From: an uncultured Acidobacteriota bacterium
Lineage (GTDB): Bacteria; Acidobacteriota; Vicinamibacteria; Vicinamibacterales; UBA8438
Reading direction: 5' to 3'
Assembly (NCBI GenBank): GCA_913043805.1
Contig: CAJWMX010000167.1
Coordinates: forward strand, 1 to 6,647
DNA length: 6,647 nt
In this document: in pieces, positions 1 through 5,274 of the stretch
Layout of the letters: every line of letters begins with the position of its first letter
How positions within the stretch are numbered: position 1 is the stretch's first letter
Program-made: the position numbers and the translations under genes
The notes under the pieces: generated by a model
Seen by the model: the letters and a program-made list of their open reading frames with translations, nothing else
The model's database searches: none
What the model was told of the DNA's origin: nothing

Positions 1-777
1 CTGGCCCGCGTCCTCATCGCGCCCCTCGATCGTCAGCGCGCCACTCAGGCCGCCGTTGACCCGTCCGCTCAGCGCGAACGACGATACGGCCGGCATTCGT
101 GACGACACCTCGTCGGGGATCATGCCGAGCGAGCTCAGCTCGCCGAACCGCCCGACAGCCCAAGCGTTACTCCCGTCTTCCACCCGCTCCAGCAACGCCG
201 CCATCTCGGCGTTGTCGACCAACGACGCTCCGCCGTCACCCCGATCGACCGCCTGCTGGACCGTCGGCAGGTCGCCCACCGCCACCAACCCGGGCTCCAT
301 GAAGGCCATGGCCAAGGGCCCGATCTCCTCCGCCTCGGCGCTGACGATGCGCGTGTCGCCGTACGTGCTTACCGTCCCGCCGGCGCTCCGAGCCGCCGCC
401 TCGAGACGGGTCGTGTCGAAGCGCCCGCGAAACAGCACCAGGCCGGCCGGAGTCCCCTCGGCGCCGGGCGCCATGAACGCCAGCACGTGGTCGATGTCAC
501 GCTCGACGTCGAGCCCGAGCTGCTCTTCGAGGGCATTCTGCCCCACGCCGTCCGGCGCCACCTGACGGATCCGCTCGCGGAAGTCCGAGAGCATCACCTC
601 GCGCACGTTGGCGTAGCCCACCACCGTCGCGTCGGCCGGCACATATGACAGTTCGAGCGGCCCGCTTACCGAGACGGCCAGCGCGGCGCCACGATTGAAA
701 TAGGCGAACAGGCCCGTGCATAGACCGAGCACGAGCACCCCGCTGGCGCAGAGGACGAAGTAGCGTGTCTGCCTCAT
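1..777 (-). CDS. Hypothetical membrane-anchored protein, partial (C-terminus beyond window)
   Basis: An open frame runs from the ATG at 777 to the window edge, giving 259 codons with no stop, so the C-terminus is missing. The start is supported by a GAGGG Shine-Dalgarno-like sequence 5 nt upstream and a TATAAT box further up. Residues 6-27 form a hydrophobic segment after a basic N-terminus (MRQTRY), which fits a signal anchor or uncleaved signal peptide. There is no good lipobox: Cys20 is preceded by Leu. The rest (about 40-259) looks soluble and mixed alpha/beta, presumably outside the cytoplasmic membrane. Recognisable stretches are YVPADATVVGYANV (45-58), LVLFRGRFD (113-121), AFMEPGLVAVGD (158-169) and NAWAVGRFGEL (204-214). 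I associate this pattern with uncharacterised proteins of Acidobacteriota, but cannot name a Pfam family and assign no function. No catalytic motif is visible. The gene is divided from the ABC operon upstream by a terminator and seems to have its own promoter, so a functional tie to the transporter is not implied. Confidence 0.8.
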   Translation of the reverse strand, partial: MRQTRYFVLCASGVLVLGLCTGLFAYFNRGAALAVSVSGPLELSYVPADATVVGYANVREVMLSDFRERIRQVAPDGVGQNALEEQLGLDVERDIDHVLAFMAPGAEGTPAGLVLFRGRFDTTRLEAAARSAGGTVSTYGDTRIVSAEAEEIGPLAMAFMEPGLVAVGDLPTVQQAVDRGDGGASLVDNAEMAALLERVEDGSNAWAVGRFGELSSLGMIPDEVSSRMPAVSSFALSGRVNGGLSGALTIEGRDEDAGQ

Positions 778-782
778 CTGAA

Positions 783-787
783 CCCTC
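783..787 (-). promoter_or_regulatory. Ribosome binding site of the edge gene
   Basis: GAGGG on the minus strand lies 5 nt before the ATG at 777. It supports that start for a gene whose only visible end is its N-terminus. Confidence 0.55.
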
Positions 788-833
788 GCTCCGAGCACCC
801 ACCGATCGACCGAGACGGAGCGGCCTCTGAAAA

Positions 834-862
834 ATTATACCGATCGTGGGGGTAAAAAGTTC
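834..862 (-). promoter_or_regulatory. Candidate promoter with perfect TATAAT -10 box
   Basis: The minus strand carries a perfect TATAAT at 834-839 in an otherwise GC-rich region, about 57 nt before the edge gene's ATG at 777. The predicted transcription start is near 827, giving a leader of roughly 50 nt. The -35 region is poor by the sigma70 TTGACA standard. The sequence there is GGAACTT (857-863), which resembles the -35 element of extracytoplasmic-function sigma factors, but the -10 is not of that type. The -35 region overlaps the last stem base and the T tract of the upstream operon's terminator. The -10 is directly seen; the promoter assignment is inference. Confidence 0.5.
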
Positions 863-906
863 CCGCCTTCGCGCTCGTTCTCGATACGACCGAGCGCTTC
901 GGCGGG
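854..906 (-). terminator. Rho-independent terminator of the ABC operon
   Basis: Read on the minus strand, CCCGCC (906-901) pairs with GGCGGG (867-862) and GCGCTCG (897-891) pairs with CGAGCGC (877-871). These two perfect helices of 6 and 7 bp are separated by a symmetric GAA/GAA internal loop, which can form sheared G-A pairs. The apical loop is 13 nt. The stem is followed by AAC and then TTTTT (858-854). It begins 46 nt after the permease stop codon at 953 and is well placed to end the four-gene transcript. The 3-nt gap between stem and T tract and the short T run make it less than ideal. Confidence 0.7.
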
Positions 907-910
907 CGGG

Positions 911-926
911 CCCGGCCATAGCCGGG
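911..926. repeat. Perfect inverted repeat just after permease B stop
   Basis: CCCGGC (911-916) and GCCGGG (921-926) form a perfect 6-bp stem with a CATA loop. It lies between the permease stop and the T-tract terminator. No T run follows it, so it is not a terminator by itself. It may protect the 3' end of the transcript, or be a chance product of high GC. Confidence 0.4.
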
Positions 927-952
927 ATGCGACGGGGCCCGGCGACGGCGGG

Positions 953-1849
953 CTACTGCTCGAGCACGTACTCCCGGCGCTCGACCAGCCAGATAGCCAG
1001 GGCGAGACCACCCGCCAGGATCACGGCCAGGCCGGTGAGGCTCATCGCGGTCGACGGGATCACCTCGGCGGACTGGAGAAACGCCAGCACGGAGCCGAGC
1101 ACGCTGTCGTCGGCCGGCATGGAGTGGGGCGCCAGTCCCTGCATGTAGTAGCGCACCGTGAACCGCTTCATGTAGCCCGGCACCACCAACATGCCCGGCT
1201 CCCACCCGAAGATGAAGACGAGTCCCACCAGGAGCGGCCGCTTGAGCGCCGCCCCGACCAGCGCGAACACCGCCCCGTAGACGGCGAGCCCCACGGCCAG
1301 CAACCCCAGATCCTTCAGCAGGTCCGGGAAGCCCGCGCCGATCGAACCGCCCAGGAGCGGCATCACCAGGAAGAACACGATCATCAGCGACGGCAGCACC
1401 ACGAGACCGGTGCAGACCAGGTACGCCAGATACTTGCCGACCAGCACCGCCCCGCGCGAAATGGGACGGGTAAAGAAATAGGTGATGGTCTTGTCCTCGA
1501 CCTCGTCTGCAATCAGCGCGGTCCCGTAGAACAGCCCGAGGAGCGGGACCGAGATGCCCAGATAGAACACCCAGAACATCAGCCCGAACAGGTCCGCCCC
1601 GCTCATCAGCGACCCGGCGTCGACGTCGCCGTCGAACAGCCCGACCAGGACCAGGGCCCGGAGCGTGAAGGCCACGATCACCGGCCCGCCCACCACCAGC
1701 AACATAAAGATGGTGCGACGCGACCAGAGCATCTGACTGAGCGACAGGTCGAAGACGCGGAGCGCCGACTGTACGAACGGCGGCGTGTCGCCAACCCGAG
1801 GCTCCTCCGGTGGCGCCGGCGCCCCCTGTCTCGTCGCGTCCTCAGTCAT
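953..1849 (-). CDS. ABC-2 type transporter permease (permease B)
   Basis: This 298-residue integral membrane subunit of an ABC transporter is the last gene of a four-gene operon. After a hydrophilic, Pro/Glu-rich cytoplasmic N-terminus (1-30), about six hydrophobic segments appear near 46-70, 86-112, 137-163, 180-203, 205-223 and 270-289, the usual ABC-2 topology. The segment IADEVEDKTITYFFTRPISR (113-132) followed by VGK matches the conserved cytoplasmic loop of ABC-2 permeases ('E..sGTl..ll..Pisr...l.gK'). The C-terminus WLVERREYVL resembles the end of permease A (WVLERRVRG), suggesting common descent. The ATG at 1849 overlaps the ATPase B stop as ATGA, and the local Shine-Dalgarno is weak (GGTGA close to the start), so translation is probably coupled. 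The substrate cannot be read from the sequence; export or membrane/envelope maintenance is typical for this class. The TAG stop at 955-953 is followed by the terminator. Confidence 0.92.
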   Translation of the reverse strand: MTEDATRQGAPAPPEEPRVGDTPPFVQSALRVFDLSLSQMLWSRRTIFMLLVVGGPVIVAFTLRALVLVGLFDGDVDAGSLMSGADLFGLMFWVFYLGISVPLLGLFYGTALIADEVEDKTITYFFTRPISRGAVLVGKYLAYLVCTGLVVLPSLMIVFFLVMPLLGGSIGAGFPDLLKDLGLLAVGLAVYGAVFALVGAALKRPLLVGLVFIFGWEPGMLVVPGYMKRFTVRYYMQGLAPHSMPADDSVLGSVLAFLQSAEVIPSTAMSLTGLAVILAGGLALAIWLVERREYVLEQ

Positions 1850-2769
1850 TTCACCAGGTACTCGAAGACCGCCTGCAGGTTGTCGTCGGGCGAGCTCACT
1901 TCGTGGATCTCGCCCAGCTCGCCGGTCGCGGCCGCGGCGGTCAACCGCGCATAGAACGCGTCCGGCTTGGCCGTCTCCACCACGACGCTCTCGGTTTCGA
2001 ACAGCACGCTCAGCACCTGGTCGTCTCCGACGAACGCCTGCGCGAGCCGACGCGGCTCGGCGGCCCGCACCCGCACCTTGTGTGGGTGCTCGTCGATCAG
2101 GTCGCGGATGGTGTGGATGTTGCCCTCGGCCAGAATACGACCGTTGTTGATCAGCAGAATGGTCGAGGTCATCGCCTCGATCTCGTGGAGGATGTGGCTC
2201 GAGACCAGCACGCTCCGCCCCTCGGACGCCCAGCGCTTGATCATCCGGATCACACGCCGGCGCGCGATCGGATCCATCCCGGTCAGCGGCTCGTCGAGCA
2301 CCAGCAGCTCCGGATCATGGACCACCGCCTGGGCCAGCTTGACCCGCTGCCGCATCCCCTTGCTGTAGGCGCCGATCTTCTTGTCAGCGGCGTTGAGCAG
2401 GTCTACCTCCTCGAGCGCGCGACGGGCGGCCGCCTCCGACGCGTCCTCCGAAAGCCCGTTCAACCGGACGAGCGCCGAGACCCACTCGAGCCCGGTCATC
2501 CGCTCATAGAAGGAGTCCTGCTCGGGACAGAACCCCAGCCGGAAGAACAGCGCCGGGTTGCCCCACGCCGCTTGGCCCAGCACACGGAGCGAGCCCTGGC
2601 TCGGCTTCAGCTGTCCGGTAATCAGCTTGAGGAAGGTCGACTTGCCGGCGCCGTTCGGCCCCAGCAGCCCGGTCACGCCAGGCTGCACCTGGACGGTGAT
2701 GTCGTTGAGGCCGATCACCTGCCCATACCACTTCGACAGGCCGTCGACAGCGACCACGGGTGCGGTCAC
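1846..2769 (-). CDS. ABC transporter ATP-binding protein (ATPase B)
   Basis: This 307-residue nucleotide-binding subunit hydrolyses ATP at the cytoplasmic face to drive the permeases. All core motifs are present: an aromatic base-stacking region near WYG (14-16), Walker A GPNGAGKST (37-45), Q-loop Gln84 in CPEQD, signature YSKGMRQ (135-141), Walker B LLVLDEP (155-161) with catalytic Glu160, D-loop GMDP (164-167) and switch His192 in SSHIL. A C-terminal accessory domain (about 215-307) ends in NLQAVFEYLVK, the place where relatives have an 'LEDVF' motif. The signature type (YSxGM rather than LSGGQ) is that of the ABC-2/DrrA/NatA-like group. The frame stays open upstream to 3774, but that extension is antisense-like overlap with permease A. 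The real start is the GTG at 2769, which overlaps the permease A stop (GTGA) and has GAGGTG 5 nt upstream. Its stop overlaps the start of permease B. Confidence 0.93.
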   Translation of the reverse strand: MTAPVVAVDGLSKWYGQVIGLNDITVQVQPGVTGLLGPNGAGKSTFLKLITGQLKPSQGSLRVLGQAAWGNPALFFRLGFCPEQDSFYERMTGLEWVSALVRLNGLSEDASEAAARRALEEVDLLNAADKKIGAYSKGMRQRVKLAQAVVHDPELLVLDEPLTGMDPIARRRVIRMIKRWASEGRSVLVSSHILHEIEAMTSTILLINNGRILAEGNIHTIRDLIDEHPHKVRVRAAEPRRLAQAFVGDDQVLSVLFETESVVVETAKPDAFYARLTAAAATGELGEIHEVSSPDDNLQAVFEYLVK

Positions 2770-3605
2770 GTCATCACCTCGACGCCGCGCACCCGACGTT
2801 CGAGCACCCAGGCCGACAAGCCGATGACCACCAGGATCATCAGCGCGGACATGAACCACGGCGACTCGAACCGGGTCGGCAGACGGAAGATCACATCGCC
2901 GACCTGATCCTGGTTCGCCTGAAACGACAGCCACGCCAGCTCGGTGCTCGACGTGAAGCCCTGCAGGACCCGGAAGACGGCGTTGCTGAACAGCACCATG
3001 CCAGCGTAGAGGATGCCGGCGTATCGCGCGCTGTTGGAGAGCGACGAGAGCGCCAGGATCGTGAAGGCCGCCAGCAGCACCTGCACCAGCGCATAGAGGG
3101 TGATGGCCGGCAAGAGGAACAGGTTCTCGACCACGAACGACAGGCTCGCCGAGAACATGATCTGCACCAGCAGCAACGCCAGCGCGGGGAGCAGCGTCAC
3201 CCCCAGCAGGAAGAAGACCAGCACCCCGAGCTTCCCGGCGACGTATTCGACACGCGTGAGCGGCTTCGACAGATAGATCTGGAGCGCATTCGACCGCCGG
3301 TCGTTGGCGACCAGGCCGGAGCCGACGTAGACCGTGACGAAGAACACGAAGATCCACTGAATCTCGAAGAACTGCCGGAAGGTCTGCACCGACGGCGCCA
3401 GGATGTCCATGCTCGGGAAGTTCGCCGAGAGGTAGAACACGACCGACCGCACGAAGAACTGTCCCCAGGCACCGAGCATCACCCACAGGAAGAGCCGCTT
3501 CGAGAGCGCCGCCTTGATGCCGGTGCGCGCGATGACCAGCCACGCGGCGCCCGGGGCTTCCCGTTGCCCGGCGTAGCGGCGGTAGCTCTGGTCGTGAATG
3601 GGCAC
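2766..3605 (-). CDS. ABC-2 type transporter permease (permease A)
   Basis: This 279-residue inner-membrane subunit is the second gene of the ABC operon. It begins with MPIHDQSYRRY, an N-terminus I recognise from ABC permeases of Acidobacteriota and related phyla, which supports the GTG start at 3605. Hydrophobic segments lie near 37-59, 80-101, 125-150, 160-188, 195-214 and 250-267, about six helices. The conserved cytoplasmic loop is SGLVANDRRSNALQIYLSKP (96-115) followed by LTRVEYVAGK, matching the ABC-2 pattern. The charged WVLERRVRG near the C-terminus parallels permease B. There is a 3-nt gap to the ATPase A stop (3611-3609) and a 4-nt overlap with the ATPase B start. It most likely pairs with ATPase A, with ATPase B, or with permease B in a heterodimeric pore. 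No extracytoplasmic substrate-binding protein or membrane fusion protein is encoded nearby, which favours export over import. The substrate is unknown. Confidence 0.92.
   Translation of the reverse strand: MPIHDQSYRRYAGQREAPGAAWLVIARTGIKAALSKRLFLWVMLGAWGQFFVRSVVFYLSANFPSMDILAPSVQTFRQFFEIQWIFVFFVTVYVGSGLVANDRRSNALQIYLSKPLTRVEYVAGKLGVLVFFLLGVTLLPALALLLVQIMFSASLSFVVENLFLLPAITLYALVQVLLAAFTILALSSLSNSARYAGILYAGMVLFSNAVFRVLQGFTSSTELAWLSFQANQDQVGDVIFRLPTRFESPWFMSALMILVVIGLSAWVLERRVRGVEVMT
2775..2780 (-). promoter_or_regulatory. Ribosome binding site deciding the GTG start of ATPase B
   Basis: GAGGTG on the minus strand lies 5 nt before the GTG at 2769, inside the last codons of permease A. It selects this start over the long upstream open frame and implies translational coupling. 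Confidence 0.6.
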
Positions 3606-3608
3606 CGC

Positions 3609-4547
3609 TTATTCCTCTCCGATCGCTTCGGCGAAGACGTCTTCGAGCGTCGGCACGCTCGGACGGAGGTGACGCACCTGGATCTCGTGGTCGGTGGCCA
3701 CCGCGAACAGATCGCGCGGCCCCTGGTCGTCGTTGATGAACACGCGCAACAGGTCGTCTTCGGCGTCGTGGCATTCGACCCCGATACCGTGCAGCGCCTG
3801 GACGAACGTCTCGCGGTCGCCTTTGATCCGGATCTCGAACACCTGTCGACGCCGCTCCTTGAGCTCGGCGATCGATCCCTGCGTGGCGATGGCCCCCTGG
3901 TGCATGACGACCACGCGGGCGCAGGTCGATTCCACGTCTGGCAGCAGGTGCGACGAGAGGATCAGGTTGACGCCCTTGCGGGTCGCCAGATCGACCACCA
4001 GCTCGAGCATCTCGTCCCGGCCCTTCGGGTCCATCCCGTTGGTCGGCTCGTCGAGGAACAGCAGATCCGGGTCGTGCACCAGCGCCTGGGCCAGCTTGAT
4101 CCGCTGTTTCATCCCGGTGGAGTAGGTCTCGATGTTCCGGTAGCGCGCCTCGCCAAGGCCCACGTAGTAGAGGACCTCGTGGGCGCGCTGCATCGCATCG
4201 CTCTCGGGCAACCCGGCCAGCTGGCCACAGTAGGCGACAAACGACACGGCGTTCATGTCCGGAATGTGGCCGTCGGACTCGGGCATGTAGCCCAGGCGCG
4301 CCCGTATGTCGAGCGGACGCTCGGCCACGTCGAGCCCCAGCACCTGCATGCGCCCCGAGGTCGGCGTCACGAAGCCGAGCAGCACCTTGAGCAAGGTGCT
4401 CTTCCCCGCGCCGTTTGGCCCCAGCAGACCGACGGCGCCGGTGCTGAAGTCGGCCGCCACGTCACTGAGCGCCAGCTGAGTGCCGTAGCGCACGGTAACC
4501 CGCTCCACGCTGGCAACCGGTTGCGTGGTGTCGTCCGGCGCGTTCAT
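3609..4547 (-). CDS. ABC transporter ATP-binding protein (ATPase A), lacking the Q-loop glutamine
   Basis: This is the first gene of the ABC operon, 312 residues from the ATG at 4547. It is a cytoplasmic ATPase subunit with Walker A GPNGAGKST (43-51), signature YSTGMKQ (142-148), Walker B LLFLDEP (162-168) with catalytic Glu167, D-loop GMDP (171-174) and switch His200 in SSHLL. The C-terminal domain (about 230-312) ends with PTLEDVFAEAIGEE, the usual ending of ABC-2 ATPases. In a gap-free alignment with ATPase B, the Q-loop Gln84 (CPEQD) corresponds to Ser91 (MPESD), so the residue that normally senses gamma-phosphate and the permease is absent. Start choice: the frame also allows a GTG at 4616, adding 23 residues (MPGHSHAERV...). 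I prefer the ATG because homologous N-termini begin close to it and an AGGAG lies upstream, though at a long 13-nt spacing. An in-frame TAA at 4652-4650 limits any extension. The stop lies 3 nt before permease A. Confidence 0.9.
   Translation of the reverse strand: MNAPDDTTQPVASVERVTVRYGTQLALSDVAADFSTGAVGLLGPNGAGKSTLLKVLLGFVTPTSGRMQVLGLDVAERPLDIRARLGYMPESDGHIPDMNAVSFVAYCGQLAGLPESDAMQRAHEVLYYVGLGEARYRNIETYSTGMKQRIKLAQALVHDPDLLFLDEPTNGMDPKGRDEMLELVVDLATRKGVNLILSSHLLPDVESTCARVVVMHQGAIATQGSIAELKERRRQVFEIRIKGDRETFVQALHGIGVECHDAEDDLLRVFINDDQGPRDLFAVATDHEIQVRHLRPSVPTLEDVFAEAIGEE
3614..3620 (-). promoter_or_regulatory. Ribosome binding site deciding the GTG start of permease A
   Basis: GGAGAGG on the minus strand lies 8 nt before the GTG at 3605, within the final codons of ATPase A. 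It supports the GTG as the true start of permease A. Confidence 0.6.
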
Positions 4548-4560
4548 TGGCTGGCGGAAA

Positions 4561-4565
4561 CTCCT
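4561..4565 (-). promoter_or_regulatory. Possible ribosome binding site of ATPase A
   Basis: AGGAG on the minus strand lies 13 nt before the ATG at 4547, longer than the usual 5-9 nt. No comparable purine-rich core is well placed before the alternative GTG at 4616, where only a run of G is seen. The start of ATPase A is therefore unsettled. Confidence 0.35.
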
Positions 4566-4656
4566 GACCGAGGACGGACGGGAGACGACGCGCTCGGCAT
4601 GACTGTGACCAGGCACCGCCGCCCCCCACCGGGCGGACGCGTGCGAGTGTTAGACG

Positions 4657-4686
4657 GTTATACGGTCGGGGTGGGGCTGCGGTTCA
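4657..4686 (-). promoter_or_regulatory. Weak candidate promoter for the ABC operon
   Basis: In the 157-nt gap between the HD gene and ATPase A, the minus strand has TATAAC (4662-4657, five of six matches to the -10 consensus). TGAACC (4686-4681, three of six to -35) lies 18 nt upstream. The predicted start is near 4650, giving a leader of about 103 nt to the ATG at 4547 or 34 nt to the GTG at 4616. The AT-rich patch stands out from its GC-rich surroundings. I see no T-tract terminator after the HD gene, so read-through from the symporter-HD pair is also possible. Confidence 0.35.
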
Positions 4687-4704
4687 CAGGTGTGCCTCTC
4701 CGAG

Positions 4705-5274
4705 TCACAGACTGCCCTTGAGACCAAGCGCGTCGGCCTCGGCCCGCATGAACCGGATCACGTTCGTGATGTGCTCATCGAGGGACAATCCGATCTCCTC
4801 GGCGCCCTGCCGCAGATCCTCGCGAGGCACCGCGCGGGCAAAAGCCTTATCCTTCATCCGTTTGCGCACCGATTTGGCCTCGAGGTCGAGCACGCTCTTC
4901 GAGGGGCGCACGAGCGCCGCTGCGGTCACGAAGCCGGCCATCTCGTCACAGGCGAACAGCGTGTGCTCGAGCCTCGACTCACGCGCCACACCCGTGTACT
5001 CCGCGTGGGAGAGGATGGCGCGCATGACGTAGTCGGGATAGCCGAGCTCCTTCAGGATCTCGCAGCCGCGATACGGATGGTCCTCGGCGCTGGGCCACCG
5101 TTCGTAGTCGAAGTCGTGGAGCAGGGCGACGATCCCCCATGCCTCCTCGTCCTCGCCGAGCTCGCGCGCATACCCGCGCACCGCCGCCTCCACCGCCAGC
5201 CCGTGCTTCAGCAGCCGGTCGTTGGTCGTGTATTCGGTCAGCAGGCGCCACGCATCGTCCCGACTCGGTGTCAT
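4705..5274 (-). CDS. HD-domain protein, putative metal-dependent phosphohydrolase
   Basis: This is a 189-residue cytoplasmic protein with no signal peptide or membrane segment. It has the ordered metal ligands of the HD superfamily: His24 (LLKHGLAVE), the paired His53-Asp54 (LLHDFDYE), His66 (EDHPYRG), His90 (AILSHAEYTG) and a downstream Asp110 (FACDEMAG). A basic segment around 128-148 (KSVRKRMKDKAFAR) follows. The extra histidines fit the HDIG/HDOD-like phosphohydrolase group, in which Mn, Fe or other divalent metals catalyse phosphomonoester or phosphodiester hydrolysis. The substrate (nucleotide, cyclic nucleotide or other) cannot be told from sequence, and I recognise it only as a widespread family annotated 'HD domain-containing protein'. 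Length and ends look complete. Its ATG overlaps the symporter stop by 4 nt (ATGA), and a strong GGAGG stands 7 nt upstream, so it is probably co-transcribed and translationally coupled with the symporter. Confidence 0.9.
   Translation of the reverse strand: MTPSRDDAWRLLTEYTTNDRLLKHGLAVEAAVRGYARELGEDEEAWGIVALLHDFDYERWPSAEDHPYRGCEILKELGYPDYVMRAILSHAEYTGVARESRLEHTLFACDEMAGFVTAAALVRPSKSVLDLEAKSVRKRMKDKAFARAVPREDLRQGAEEIGLSLDEHITNVIRFMRAEADALGLKGSL

Noticed and set aside
497..1205. Minus-strand frames crossing the intergenic region at 778-952
   Set aside because: They run through the terminator and the promoter candidate and have shadow-type composition. No start or domain supports them.
1124..2907. 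Other long plus-strand open frames opposite permease B and ATPase B
   Set aside because: They have the same low-complexity, basic composition and no recognisable motif, and they are explained as antisense shadows.
2770..3774. Upstream extension of the ATPase B frame to a 642-residue protein
   Set aside because: The added part is Arg/Ala/Gly-rich, has no fold signature, overlaps permease A in another frame and lacks a ribosome site. The GTG at 2769 with GAGGTG is far better.
4654..4666. The short direct repeat ACGGT-TAT-ACGGT near the ABC promoter candidate
   Set aside because: Five-base repeats are too short to separate from chance without conservation data.
4624..4676. A possible hairpin pairing CCCCAC with GTGGGG in the gap after the HD gene
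   Set aside because: It has a six-base stem with a loop of about 41 nt and no T tract. It is not convincing as a terminator or attenuator.
2760..4721. A 653-codon open frame on the plus strand, antisense to the ABC operon
   Set aside because: Its translation is rich in His, Arg, Gln, Asp and Glu, typical of the mirror of GC-rich coding DNA. It has no domain or convincing start and lies wholly over genes with clear ABC motifs.
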